A stretch of 64,000 nt of DNA from Burkholderiales bacterium (GTDB taxonomy: Bacteria; Pseudomonadota; Gammaproteobacteria; Burkholderiales; Burkholderiaceae), in contig JAMFSK010000093.1 in assembly GCA_026225235.1 (NCBI GenBank), forward strand, positions 1-64,000. The letters are read 5' to 3'. A program made the translations under genes and the position numbers. The notes below the pieces were generated by a model. That model saw only the letters and a list, made by a program, of their open reading frames with translations. It had not been told where the DNA came from and made no database searches. Position 1 is the stretch's first letter. The number at the start of each line of letters is the position of its first letter. Of this stretch, positions 52,999 through 63,794 are shown piece after piece.

Positions 52999-54615
52999 TC
53001 AATACGGCGGAATCATCCAGGTCAGCACGTTTTGCTGCAGCCACACCAGCACGCCGAGTAACACGGTCAGCAAGATGCTGTGCTTGAAGGTCTTGGCGAA
53101 CACGACCCCTTCGCGGCCCTTAAGCTCCGTGGTCGCGACGCCGGTCGAGATGTTCTGCGGCGAGATCATCTTGCCCATCACCCCGCCCGACGAATTGCTC
53201 GCGGCCATCAGCAACGGGTTCAGGTTCAGTTGGTTCGCGGCGACCACCTGCAGGTTGCCGAAGAGGGCATTGCCCGACGTGTCGCTACCCGACAGGAACA
53301 CGGCGACCCAGCCAAGGAAGGCCGAGACGAGCGGGAAGAACGCTCCCACCGAGGCCGCGCCCAGCCCGAGCGTGTACGTCATGCCCGAGTAATTCATCAG
53401 GTAGGCAAGCCCGATGATCATGGCCACTGTCAGGATCGCGATGCGCGTCTGCACCCAGGTATCGCGGATCGCCGCGAAAAACTCGCTGACAGGCAGCCGC
53501 ACCAGAAGCGCGGTAATGATGGCGGCCACCAGGATCGCGGTCCCGGTCGCAAGCGGCTGGAAGTCCCAAACTGCCGCATACGGCTTGTGATAGAGGGTGA
53601 TGAAGACGGCATTGTTAAGCCCGGGCCATGCGATCTTGAGGTCGCCGATCAGGAAGATCTTGGCGACGGTCCAGACGATCACGACTACCGAGACGACGAT
53701 CCATGGGATCCAGCCCTGCACGCCGCTAATGCCCGTGGCGCCTGGGGTTCGCGCAGCGGCGGCTGTGCGGTCGATCGCGAGCGCAAAGCGCGCGTCCGGT
53801 TCTGGCCGCCAGACCTTGAGGAACAGGATCGTGACGATCAGCGAGACCAGCGACGAGAGTACGTCGGTCAGGCTGTAGTTGATGTAGTTGGAGACAACAA
53901 ACTGCGTCAAGGCGAAGCTGCCGCCGGCGACCAGCAGCACCGGCCAGACCTTGAGCATCGAGCGCCAGCCCGCATAAACGCCGATCACATAGAACGGCAG
54001 GAAGAAAGCGAACAGGGGTAACTGGCGGCCGACCATCTGACCCAGCGCATTGGCGGGCAAGTGTGTCACTGCGCCGAGTACGGTGATCGGCACGCCGAGC
54101 GCGCCGAAGGCGACCGGCGCGGTATTGAAGATCAGCGTGAAGGTCAGGGCTTCGAGGGTCGGGAAGCCGAGCAGGATCAGCAGGGAGCTCGTGATCGCGA
54201 TCGGCGTGCCGAAGCCCGAGATCCCTTCGAGCAGCGCGCCGAACGAAAAGCCGATCACCACCAGCACGATCCGGCGGTCGTTCGGCAGGTTATCGACCAT
54301 CCAGCGCCGGAACGCATCGAAACGCCCCGAGCGTTGCGCCACGTTATAAAGCAGGATCGCCGCGAACACGATCCACATGATCGGCCACAGCGCGAAGATC
54401 ACACCGTTGGCTAGTGACGAGAACGCGAGGTCGGTCGGAAAGTGCCAGAACAGGATGGCGATCACCACACCCACGATCAGGCCGCCAAGCGAGGCCTGCC
54501 ACGCGGGGCGGCGCAGCCAGCCAAGCATGGCGAGCACGACAATGATGGGAATGGCCGCGACGATGAACGACGGGAACAACGCGTCGCCCACGGGAGTTAG
54601 CAATTGCTGGAACAT
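52999..54615 (-). CDS. lldP: L-lactate permease (LctP family)
   Basis: A 538-residue inner-membrane symporter with about 13 transmembrane segments that takes up lactate (and often glycolate) with protons. Family signatures: IVFAAILLYNVAQRSGRFD, SFGALLEGISGFGTPIAI, FNTAPVAFGALGVPI, LSGSDTSGNALFGNLQV, NPLLMAASNSSGGVMGKMISPQNI. AGGAGA precedes the ATG. It is a single-gene unit closed by a terminator, with a CRP-like palindrome about 250 bases upstream. No lactate dehydrogenase or LldR regulator is adjacent. Confidence 0.93.
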   Translation of the reverse strand: MFQQLLTPVGDALFPSFIVAAIPIIVVLAMLGWLRRPAWQASLGGLIVGVVIAILFWHFPTDLAFSSLANGVIFALWPIMWIVFAAILLYNVAQRSGRFDAFRRWMVDNLPNDRRIVLVVIGFSFGALLEGISGFGTPIAITSSLLILLGFPTLEALTFTLIFNTAPVAFGALGVPITVLGAVTHLPANALGQMVGRQLPLFAFFLPFYVIGVYAGWRSMLKVWPVLLVAGGSFALTQFVVSNYINYSLTDVLSSLVSLIVTILFLKVWRPEPDARFALAIDRTAAAARTPGATGISGVQGWIPWIVVSVVVIVWTVAKIFLIGDLKIAWPGLNNAVFITLYHKPYAAVWDFQPLATGTAILVAAIITALLVRLPVSEFFAAIRDTWVQTRIAILTVAMIIGLAYLMNYSGMTYTLGLGAASVGAFFPLVSAFLGWVAVFLSGSDTSGNALFGNLQVVAANQLNLNPLLMAASNSSGGVMGKMISPQNISTGVATTELKGREGVVFAKTFKHSILLTVLLGVLVWLQQNVLTWMIPPY

Positions 54616-54854
54616 CTCGTCTCCTGATTGTTATACGTATTCGATATAAGGCTGACGTCCAGACAGCGGTGCGGCCCTGAAATGGTAACCGCGTCGGCGA
54701 ACCCCGTCGCCATTCGCCGAATGTTGCGTTAACGTACGAAGGACTTCATGGGTTCGCAATTGGAACTTACGCTCATCCGCCCGCCAGGGCGAGCGAGCGG
54801 TGAGCGCAACAAGCGTCACTGCGGACAGCGTAGCCGCAGATCGTTCGAGGCGAG

Positions 54855-54870
54855 TGTGACCTACATCACA
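54855..54870. promoter_or_regulatory. CRP/Vfr-like palindrome upstream of lldP
   Basis: TGTGACCTACATCACA has both half-sites TGTGA and TCACA with the six-base spacer of the E. coli CRP consensus. It lies between the lactate permease (start 54615) and the end of the small lipoprotein gene at 54879, so it could serve the permease promoter. It is distant (about 250 bp) from the start codon. Confidence 0.4.
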
Positions 54871-54878
54871 GCCGGGGC

Positions 54879-55298
54879 TTAGTGATGGTGCCCGCCGCCG
54901 CCGAACGAAAACCCCAGGGCGACCGACGGGCCGCCATACGGATACCCATAACCATACGCGGGATACCCATAAGCCGGATAGGGCGAATAGTAGGCAGGGT
55001 AACCCGGATAGGCCGGATACGCGTAAGCCTGCTGAGGGGCATACCCCGGCTGTGCGGGGTAGCCCGGCGGCGGTTGCTGCTGACCCTGTGCCTGCGGCGG
55101 AGGCTGCTGATCGCCGCCTTGCGGGTCGCCCGCCTGCGGTGCGTTCTGATATTGCGGCGCGTCCGGAGAGTTGGCCGGAATCGTCTCGACGTTGGTAGCC
55201 CCGGCGGGGACGGTCGGATAGTAGGCATACGGGCCCGGGTAGTAGCACCCGGAGAGCACAAGCGCGGCGGAAGCGACGCCCAACAAATTGAGTTTCAT
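54879..55298 (-). CDS. Small Pro/Tyr/Gly-rich lipoprotein
   Basis: 139 residues from ATG 55298, preceded by AGGAGAAC. A short signal peptide ends in lipobox LSGC (Cys18). The mature protein is low complexity: a Gln/Pro-rich middle (QPPPQAQGQQQPPPGYP), then Tyr-Pro-Ala/Gly repeats (YPAYPGYPAYYSPYPAYGYPA) and a Gly-rich end finishing GGGGHHH, which could bind metal. Such proteins are common small envelope lipoproteins in Burkholderia with no assigned function. Longer upstream frames lack a signal peptide. Confidence 0.75.
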   Translation of the reverse strand: MKLNLLGVASAALVLSGCYYPGPYAYYPTVPAGATNVETIPANSPDAPQYQNAPQAGDPQGGDQQPPPQAQGQQQPPPGYPAQPGYAPQQAYAYPAYPGYPAYYSPYPAYGYPAYGYGYPYGGPSVALGFSFGGGGHHH

Positions 55299-55666
55299 GA
55301 TAGTTCTCCTGCGCGCGGGTCGATTCATTTGCACGCTATCTTTTAGAGCATATGAAAAGCGTGCGCCGGAAACCATTGCAATCGCTGATACGGTTGTTTC
55401 AGGAGATTTCACGCCCCTTGCGAGCTGAGGGCGTTCCGGCTTATGGCAAGCTCGCAAGCGATATTCCCGGAGCCCGGAAAGAAACGGGGCGTTACGTTTG
55501 CACGTGACGCCCCGCAGGGAAAGGCACTGGAACTGAGCGTCTGCCGATCGCGGCACTTGTTGGCGATGATCGAACAGACGCCGTGTATCGAAGCAGGTCC
55601 CCGGTGCGTCGGTTCATACCGACGCGCGTGAAGACCGGATACCCAGGCCTCGATTTGCCGCTTCGT
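55299..55666. other. Intergenic region between thiC and small lipoprotein
   Basis: No credible gene. It contains the promoter of the small lipoprotein near 55310-55420 and the thiC terminator at 55477-55514. Short frames present here are not supported by ribosome-binding sites or recognisable protein. Confidence 0.55.
55477..55514 (-). terminator. Intrinsic terminator downstream of thiC
   Basis: CGGGGCGT pairs with ACGCCCCG, with an inner T-G wobble and ACG/CGT extension giving a 12-pair stem with a six-base loop. On the minus strand it is followed by TTTCTTTCC. It lies about 150 bases after the thiC stop. Confidence 0.6.
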
Positions 55667-57973
<2,307 letters not shown>

Positions 57974-58108
57974 TTACTTGTGCTCGTCCGCCGAATTTTC
58001 GATAGCCGAGCCACCCTTCTGGATGTCCTGGCCCGCGCCCGCGACGGTGTTGCAGGCGGTCAGGAAGACAGTGCAGGTCAGCAGTGCAAGTGCGATCAGG
58101 CGTGTCAT
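57974..58108 (-). CDS. Entericidin A/B-family small lipoprotein
   Basis: A 44-residue protein, short enough to be missed by simple ORF cut-offs. The N-terminus MTRLIALALLTCTVFLTAC is a lipoprotein signal with lipobox LTAC (Cys19). The mature part NTVAGAGQDIQKGGSAIENSADEHK matches the entericidin pattern (NTxxGxGxDIQxGGxAIxxxA). AAGGAAAATAACC gives a good ribosome-binding site. Entericidins are outer-membrane lipoproteins linked to stress and stationary phase. It lies beside a sensor kinase and a cluster of stress-type genes. Confidence 0.9.
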   Translation of the reverse strand: MTRLIALALLTCTVFLTACNTVAGAGQDIQKGGSAIENSADEHK

Positions 58109-58366
58109 GGTTATTTTCCTTTCTCTTGTGATTTAAAGAATTGCAGCGTTATTGGCCTGAGAAACGTAAGTCGGACGACGTTGCGTAGCGTGCTTGCCGG
58201 AGTCGGCGGCGCTGGCTCTTGCCGGGGCTCAGACCTAAGGTCGCGAATCCACAGCTCACCGCAATTCATCCGTTGCGTTCAATCCTAACGGCCTGCGGGC
58301 TTGTGTTCTGCCAGCGGCGCTGACCTTCGCGCGTCGGCGGAGTCGGGCTTTTTTGTCGGCGGATGC

Positions 58367-59896
58367 TTACAGAGTGCCTACGGCATCGCCGGTTTGGGGC
58401 ATGACGTCCAGCGGCATGCGCACGCACACGCGGGTGCCAATGCCGTCAGTCCCGGGTCCAATGTCCAGCGTGCCACCACGCGCGGCGACCCGTTGACGCA
58501 TGCCCAGAAGGCCGTGCGTGCGGGCGCGAAAGAGGTCCTCAGGCGCTATACCAATGCCGTCGTCGACGATGTCGAGCGCGATGGGCGGCGTCGGTGTCGG
58601 TGTCCGGGATGCGGTCTGCGACTGTGTCGAAGAGGGTGCGTGCGCCGCGGCGTCCTCTGTATAGAGTTCGTCGACCTGCGGCAACCGGAGTTGCACGCTC
58701 AAATGCTTCGCCTGCGCATACTTCGCGGCATTGTTCAGCGCTTCCTGCGCGACCCGGAACAACGCGATCGCAAGCGCCTCGTCGAGCCGCACATCGTCCT
58801 CGGGCAAGCCCAAGAATAGCTGCCAGCCGTTGCGTTGCGCGGCTTCTTCGGCAAGTGTACGCAGCGCAGTCACAAGCCCGAAGTGGGCGAGCACGGTCGG
58901 TCGCATGTCTTCAACGATCCGGCGCTTGAGCGCAATGCCCTGGTCGAGATGGCCCTGAGCCCGGGCGAGTTTTTCCGCAGCGTCGGTGTCCGTCTGCGTG
59001 AGACGTCGCTGCGCCGAAGCGACATCGATCTTGGTCGCCGTGAGAATCGCGCCGAGTTCATCGTGAAGCTCGCGTGCGAGTTTGGTCTTCTCTTCCTCAC
59101 TGATATTCTGCAGATGGCGTGCAAGTGCTTCGAGTTGACGCGTGCGCTCGCGGACCAGCCGGTCGAGCTCGGTCTGCGTCGTCAGCAGGCGCTCCTGTTC
59201 GAGGCTTTGCGCTCCGAGCTGGGTGCCGAGATTGCGGAACAGCAGCACGAAGAGAATGATATTGAGCGCCGACACGGCGCCCACGCACAGTGTCGAGTTG
59301 CGCTGGTCCGTATGGCTGGCGTCCAGCGCGCGTTGCGCACGCTGCTCCTCGTCGGTCGACAGCGATTCGATGGCTTCGCGCTGATTGTCCGTGGTGAGGG
59401 CCGCGTTGTTGAGTGCCTGGGCCTGGCGCTGGGGCTCGACCTTGACCTCGACCTTGGCCTGGACCTGCCCTTGGGCCGGGGCTTCCCCGGAGCCGCCCGG
59501 ACGCGAGAGTCCGACGACTGCATCGATGTCCTGCTTGCGCTTGTCCAATTCCGCGACCCCCAGCGTAAAGCGCGCATGCGCGTCCATGTCGCCAATCCGT
59601 GCGTAATACGCGTCGAGACGGGCCACCAAGGTCTGCGCCTGCACGAAGGCCTGCTGGTACTTGTCGATTTCACTAGGCTCCCGCGTGAGGAGATAGCCGC
59701 GCGCAGCGGCACCGCCCGAGGCAAGCTGCGCTGTCAGCGCATGCAAATCGCTTTCCGCCGTTTTCGCGTCGAGTGCGACTTCATATTCGCGCGCAATCCG
59801 TTCGCGGCCAGATTCGAGCACGATCAGGCCGCCGACCGTGATCACGATCGCGACCACCATCGCTACGGCCCAGCTCCAGCGGCGCATCCAGCTCAT
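58367..59896 (-). CDS. CHASE3-type sensor histidine kinase (NarL/LuxR-regulator partner type)
   Basis: 509 residues from ATG 59896; a TTG at 59938 is less likely. Transmembrane helix 1 (about 8-27), a CHASE3-like periplasmic sensor (about 30-200) containing a Val/Lys/Glu/Gln low-complexity segment near 143-160, and helix 2 (about 203-222). Then a coiled linker, a HisKA_3 domain with His278 in KLARELHDELGAIL, and HATPase motifs (VAQEALNNAAKYA, DIVDDGIGI, GLLGMRQRV). HisKA_3 kinases phosphorylate LuxR-type response regulators; the one at 61356 is the obvious partner, though it is 1.5 kb away on the other strand. Confidence 0.9.
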   Translation of the reverse strand: MSWMRRWSWAVAMVVAIVITVGGLIVLESGRERIAREYEVALDAKTAESDLHALTAQLASGGAAARGYLLTREPSEIDKYQQAFVQAQTLVARLDAYYARIGDMDAHARFTLGVAELDKRKQDIDAVVGLSRPGGSGEAPAQGQVQAKVEVKVEPQRQAQALNNAALTTDNQREAIESLSTDEEQRAQRALDASHTDQRNSTLCVGAVSALNIILFVLLFRNLGTQLGAQSLEQERLLTTQTELDRLVRERTRQLEALARHLQNISEEEKTKLARELHDELGAILTATKIDVASAQRRLTQTDTDAAEKLARAQGHLDQGIALKRRIVEDMRPTVLAHFGLVTALRTLAEEAAQRNGWQLFLGLPEDDVRLDEALAIALFRVAQEALNNAAKYAQAKHLSVQLRLPQVDELYTEDAAAHAPSSTQSQTASRTPTPTPPIALDIVDDGIGIAPEDLFRARTHGLLGMRQRVAARGGTLDIGPGTDGIGTRVCVRMPLDVMPQTGDAVGTL

Positions 59897-60096
59897 GGGT
59901 TCAGATATCCGCTCAGGGTTTGCTCGGGGGGAGGGCAACCGGGTCGGGCCACCGGTCTAGAGCACGCATAGTATGCCGCGCCCGCACAGCGTTGCCTGTC
60001 GGTGGATTCCGACAAGAAAACCAGCCAGCCGCCGAATGCGCAGCCGTGTGACCCTCATTAGGATGTGGCTAGGTTCATATCGCGAGGAGTTCCGTC

Positions 60097-60273
60097 ATGT
60101 TGAAGTGGGCACTGTTCTTTGCGGTCGTCGCAATCGTCGCGGGACTGCTGGGTTTTACCGGTGTGGCAGTGGGCGCAGCCGCCATTGCCAAGTTCCTGTT
60201 CTTCCTGTTCCTGGTGCTGTTCGTCGTGTTCCTCGTACTCGGTTTTGTGGTGGCGAAAAAAGTCGTCGATTAG
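60097..60273 (+). CDS. DUF1328 (YtjA-family) small membrane protein, copy 1
   Basis: A 58-residue protein starting [22 protein letters not shown], with two hydrophobic helices (the second about [21 protein letters not shown]) and a basic end (AKKVVD). The short GFTG/GAA-AIAK pattern is that of DUF1328/YtjA proteins, often induced by envelope or osmotic stress. CGAGGAG lies upstream. A paralogue follows 56 bases later. Confidence 0.9.
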   Translation: MLKWALFFAVVAIVAGLLGFTGVAVGAAAIAKFLFFLFLVLFVVFLVLGFVVAKKVVD

Positions 60274-60329
60274 CGGGCCTCTTTTAGTGGGCCTCTCAAT
60301 CTGTCTCAAACAAAAAAAAGGAGTCAGCC

Positions 60330-60491
60330 ATGCTTCATTACGCAGTGGTGTTCTTCGTGATCGCGATCATCGCGGCAGTGTTTGGCTTTACGGGCATTGC
60401 AGCAGGCGCGGCCGAAATTGCCAAGATCCTGTTTTATATCTTCCTCGTTGTGTTCGTGGTCACCTTGCTGCTCGGTGTGTTCCGAACGTGA
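60330..60491 (+). CDS. DUF1328 (YtjA-family) small membrane protein, copy 2
   Basis: A 53-residue paralogue of the preceding gene: [22 protein letters not shown], then [26 protein letters not shown] and a short end FRT. AAAAGGAG precedes the ATG. The two copies are tandem and probably co-transcribed; a terminator-like stem follows. Function is unknown. Confidence 0.9.
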   Translation: MLHYAVVFFVIAIIAAVFGFTGIAAGAAEIAKILFYIFLVVFVVTLLLGVFRT

Positions 60492-60512
60492 CGCAGGCTG
60501 GACGTTGAAGTG

Positions 60513-60550
60513 ACGCCGGGACGACGCCCCAAGCGCGGCCCCGGCGTTTT
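60513..60550 (+). terminator. Terminator-like stem after the DUF1328 pair
   Basis: ACGCCGGG pairs with CCCGGCGT around a 19-base loop that can itself fold, followed by TTTG. It lies 22 bases after the second DUF1328 stop and 34 bases before the ferritin-like gene. The short T-run makes termination probably partial. Confidence 0.5.
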
Positions 60551-60583
60551 GTCTGTGACCGAAAATCGAAAGCGGAGTAACAG

Positions 60584-61198
60584 ATGGCCCACACTACACA
60601 AGAAGCACCGCAAACCAAGACTGCCGGCGCATCCGGCGGTACATCCCCTGTCAAGAACGGCAAGGCGCCTGGCGGCTTTGTGATGGATCTCGACAAGATC
60701 CGTCGCGATGCACGTCAGCACATCAAAGAAGGTGCCGTGACCGAAAGCTATGCGGCCGACAAAGACACCGTTCTCAAGCTGCTTAACGACGCGCTCGCGA
60801 CCGAGATCGTCTGCACGCTGCGCTACAAGCGCCACTTCTTCATGGCCAAGGGCATCAACTCGGAAGGCGTGGCCGCCGAGTTCGCCGAACACGCGACGCA
60901 GGAACAGGAGCATGCCGATACGCTCGCCGAGCGCATCGTCCAGCTTGGCGGTGAGCCGGACTTTGCGCCGGAAGGGTTGGCGGCGCGCAGCCACTCGCAA
61001 TATGCCGAAGGCGAAACGCTGACCGACATGATCCGTGAGAACCTGATCGCCGAGCGTATTGCGATCGACAGCTACAAGGCCATCATTGCCTATCTGGGCG
61101 ACAAGGACGTCACGACGCGCCGCCTCTTCGAAGACATTCTTGCCGTCGAAGAAGAACACGCGGACGACATGGCGGACCTCCTCGAAGGACGTGAGTGA
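60584..61198 (+). CDS. Ferritin-like (bacterioferritin-type) protein
   Basis: 204 residues: an unstructured N-terminal ~30 residues followed by a four-helix ferritin-like domain. Di-iron ligand candidates are Glu in NDALATEIVC, Glu/His in EHATQEQEHADTL, Glu in LIAERIAIDSY and Glu/His in VEEEHADDMADLL, the ExxH pattern of bacterioferritin-type proteins. It probably stores iron or detoxifies peroxide. It lies within a group of envelope and stress genes and ahead of a LuxR-type response regulator on the same strand. Confidence 0.88.
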   Translation: MAHTTQEAPQTKTAGASGGTSPVKNGKAPGGFVMDLDKIRRDARQHIKEGAVTESYAADKDTVLKLLNDALATEIVCTLRYKRHFFMAKGINSEGVAAEFAEHATQEQEHADTLAERIVQLGGEPDFAPEGLAARSHSQYAEGETLTDMIRENLIAERIAIDSYKAIIAYLGDKDVTTRRLFEDILAVEEEHADDMADLLEGRE

Positions 61199-61259
61199 GC
61201 TAGCTGCACGTTTGGGTGGGGCTGCCGCGCTGCCGGGCGGTAGAATGAGGGCTCCTTGC

Positions 61260-61293
61260 ACTGCGCCGTCGGGTTTGTGCCCGGCGGCGCAGT
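61260..61293. repeat. GC-rich hairpin between ferritin-like gene and response regulator
   Basis: ACTGCGCCG pairs exactly with CGGCGCAGT, with an inner CGGG/CCCG extension. No T-run follows on either strand. It lies 60 bases before the response-regulator start and may be a leader structure. Confidence 0.45.
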
Positions 61294-61355
61294 CGTGCGT
61301 CCAATTGCGGGAGCCGCGTTTAGCGGACTCTCGCGCCTACCCTGGCCTCTTGCCG

Positions 61356-61988
61356 ATGATTCGAGTTTTGATCGCCGACGATCACGCCATCGTGCGCAGC
61401 GGCTTCAAGGAGTTCGTTGCCGACGAGCCCGACATGGAAGTCGCCGCGGAAGCCGCCACCGGCGAGCAGACCATCGCACTCGTGCGCGAGCAGTCGTTTG
61501 ACGTCGTCCTGCTGGATATCGCGATGCCCGACAAAAACGGCATCGATACGCTGCGTGTGATCAAGCAAATTCGCCCGGAGCAGGGCGTGCTGATGCTGTC
61601 CGGCTACCCCGAGAGCCAGTACGCGCTTAATCTGCTTAAGGCGGGAGCAAGCGGCTATATCAGCAAGGATGCCGCGCCCGATGAAGTGGTTCGGGCGATT
61701 CGAACTGTCGCGCGCGGTCATCGTTACCTGTCCGAATCGGCAGCGGATGCACTCACGCAGAAACTCACGCGCCCCGAGCATGATCATCCGCATGAGGCGT
61801 TGTCGGAGCGGGAATTCCAGGTGTTCTGCAAATTGGCCGGTGGTCAGTTGCCGACTGAGATTGCCGACGAACTGAACCTCTCCGTCAAGACCGTCAGCAC
61901 CTATCGCGCACGCGTGCTTGAAAAAATGGGCATGACCAGCAACGCAGACCTGACCTACTACGCCGTCAAGAACGGCCTGCTCGAGTAG
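61356..61988 (+). CDS. NarL/FixJ-type response regulator
   Basis: 210 residues from ATG 61356. The receiver domain has Asp8-Asp9 (IADDHAIVRSGF), phosphoacceptor Asp54 (VLLDIAMPDKNG), a Thr/Ser position as LSG and Lys in GYISKDA. The C-terminal LuxR helix-turn-helix is LSEREFQVFCKLAGGQLPTEIADELNLSVKTVSTYRARVLEKMGM. It is the likely partner of the HisKA_3 kinase at 58367-59896 and could control the intervening small-membrane and ferritin-like genes. It is followed 17 bases later by a lone receiver. Confidence 0.93.
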   Translation: MIRVLIADDHAIVRSGFKEFVADEPDMEVAAEAATGEQTIALVREQSFDVVLLDIAMPDKNGIDTLRVIKQIRPEQGVLMLSGYPESQYALNLLKAGASGYISKDAAPDEVVRAIRTVARGHRYLSESAADALTQKLTRPEHDHPHEALSEREFQVFCKLAGGQLPTEIADELNLSVKTVSTYRARVLEKMGMTSNADLTYYAVKNGLLE

Positions 61989-62005
61989 CACGGCGAGGCG
62001 CTCCG

Positions 62006-62413
62006 ATGACATCCGCCGCCCTGCTCAATGTGCTGTTAATCGAGGATTCGCCGCTGATCCAGCGCAGCCTGACCGAGGCGATCGACGCAACTGGCAGCGC
62101 ACGGGTGCGTGCAGTGGCCGATACCGCAGCAGATGCCGTGCGGGTGCTTGATGACCAACCGTTCGATGCCGTGATCGTCGATATCCAGCTCCGCGAGGGA
62201 TCGGGCATCGAAGTGCTCGCCCATCTGCAACGTCGCAAGATGCTCGCCTCGACGCTGGCTGTCGTCCTGACCAATCAGGCGCTGCCGACCTTCCGCCAGC
62301 GCTGCGAGCAATACGGCGCTCACCATTTCTTCGACAAGTCATTTGAGTTCGATCGCGTGATCGAGGTGCTCGAGGCATTGGCGAGCCGGGCCCACCGAGT
62401 CGAAGGCAAGTAA
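62006..62413 (+). CDS. Stand-alone response-regulator receiver protein
   Basis: 135 residues consisting of one receiver domain: LIEDSPLIQRSL with the acidic pocket, phosphoacceptor Asp59 (AVIVDIQLREGSG), a Thr as LTNQA, and Lys in FFDKSFEFD. No output domain is present, so it would act by protein contact or as a phosphate sink. It starts 17 bases after the LuxR-type regulator and is probably co-transcribed with it. Its stop is two bases from the convergent MFS gene. Confidence 0.9.
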   Translation: MTSAALLNVLLIEDSPLIQRSLTEAIDATGSARVRAVADTAADAVRVLDDQPFDAVIVDIQLREGSGIEVLAHLQRRKMLASTLAVVLTNQALPTFRQRCEQYGAHHFFDKSFEFDRVIEVLEALASRAHRVEGK

Positions 62414-62415
62414 GC

Positions 62416-63612
62416 TTAATCGGCTGCGGTCGGGTGCTTCTCGCGCCATCCGCGAGGCAGGTGGTTCGCGGCGGCAAGCAGGGAAAAGAGCAAGCCCACT
62501 ACGCATACCCCAGTCCATCCAGCCACACGCCACGCGTAGGCACCCAGGCCGGAGCCCAGCGCGCCGCCCGCAAAATAGAACACCACAAAAATTGAATTGA
62601 TGCGGCTGCGCGCTTCAGGCCGTTGCGCAAATATGCGTGCCTGGTTCGAGATTTGTGCACCCTGCACGCCGACATCAAGCACGATGACACCGATCACCAG
62701 CCCGATCAGGCTCGTTGCCGAGAAAGCAAACAGCACATAGGAGAGGGCGCTGAGGAGAATGCCGAACGTGATGCCCACGCGCGGCCCGCGGCGGTCCGCC
62801 GACTTGCCGGCGAGTGGCGCGGCCAGCGCACCCGCGGCACCGACCAGGCCAAACAGCCCGGCGGCCTCCGGGCCATAGTGAAACGGTGCTTCGGCCAGCA
62901 GGAGGGCCAGCGTTGTCCAGAACGCACTGAACGCGGCGAAGAGCATGCCGCCCGTGATCGATGCTTCGCGTAACACCGGCAGTTCGCGCCAGAGATGCCA
63001 CATCGAACCGAGCAGCTTTGGATAGCTGAGGTTCGAAGTCGGTGTGCTGCGTGGCAGCTTGACGAAGATCGCTATGCCAAGCGCGATCATCGCGACCACG
63101 GCGCATGTGAACACCGTGCGCCAGCCCGCCAGCGCGGCGATGAACCCTGACGCCGTGCGCGCGAGCAGAATCCCCAGTAGCAACCCGCTCATTACCGTGC
63201 CAACCGCATGACCGCGCTGCTCGGGACGCGCAAGTTCTGCCGTAAAGGGAATGATTTGCTGAGCGATCGTGCCCAGCAAGCCAATTGCCAGACTCGCCCC
63301 GCACAGCACCAGCAGCGATGGTGCGATTGACGCGACAGCAAGCGAGATGCATTCGCAAAGCACCATCAGCAGGATCAGCGTGCGCCGATCGAATCGATCG
63401 CCAAGCGGCGACATGAAGAACATGCCCACTGCATAACCCGCCTGCGTCAATGTTGGTACTGCGCCGACCCAGTGCGCTTGTTCTGGAAAGCTTTGGCGGA
63501 AACTGTCGAGCAGCGGCTGGTTGTAGTAGATATTGGCAACCGAAACTCCCGCCGCGAGGGCGAGGAGAAAGAGCGTGCTGCGCGTCAGGGCGGGCTTGCT
63601 GTCAGTCAACAT
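62416..63612 (-). CDS. MFS transporter (DHA1-type, YNQPLL family)
   Basis: A 398-residue inner-membrane transporter with 12 predicted helices. The N-terminus NIYYNQPLLDSFRQSF and the loop SPLGDRFDRRTLIL after helix 2 are typical of the DHA1 subgroup that includes several putative drug and sugar exporters (YgaY, NepI relatives). A second signature is GKSADRRGPR in the central half-repeat. The substrate is not identifiable. No regulator gene is adjacent, and it is convergent with the receiver gene. Confidence 0.88.
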   Translation of the reverse strand: MLTDSKPALTRSTLFLLALAAGVSVANIYYNQPLLDSFRQSFPEQAHWVGAVPTLTQAGYAVGMFFMSPLGDRFDRRTLILLMVLCECISLAVASIAPSLLVLCGASLAIGLLGTIAQQIIPFTAELARPEQRGHAVGTVMSGLLLGILLARTASGFIAALAGWRTVFTCAVVAMIALGIAIFVKLPRSTPTSNLSYPKLLGSMWHLWRELPVLREASITGGMLFAAFSAFWTTLALLLAEAPFHYGPEAAGLFGLVGAAGALAAPLAGKSADRRGPRVGITFGILLSALSYVLFAFSATSLIGLVIGVIVLDVGVQGAQISNQARIFAQRPEARSRINSIFVVFYFAGGALGSGLGAYAWRVAGWTGVCVVGLLFSLLAAANHLPRGWREKHPTAAD

Positions 63613-63693
63613 CAGTCAGGGGCGGGGAGGAGGGGAGCGGTCGATGATACCGGAGGCAGGCTGGCGGTGCAGGCACGGGTGGCGCTGCAGAAG

Positions 63694-63750
63694 CCAGAGA
63701 TGGCACACGCGCCAGAGATGCCATAGAAGCTAAAGATGCCACAGATGCCG
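63694..63750. repeat. Degenerate AGATGCCA direct repeats
   Basis: The element (C)AGAGATGGCA / CAGAGATGCCA / AAAGATGCCA / CAGATGCC recurs about four times at 17-20 base intervals between the MFS gene and the partial gene at the right edge. It could be a short regulatory array or remnant repeat; no function is assigned. Confidence 0.4.
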
Positions 63751-63794
63751 GCGGCATCGCTGATACTTGTGATACGACTATGCCCGAACTGTGC

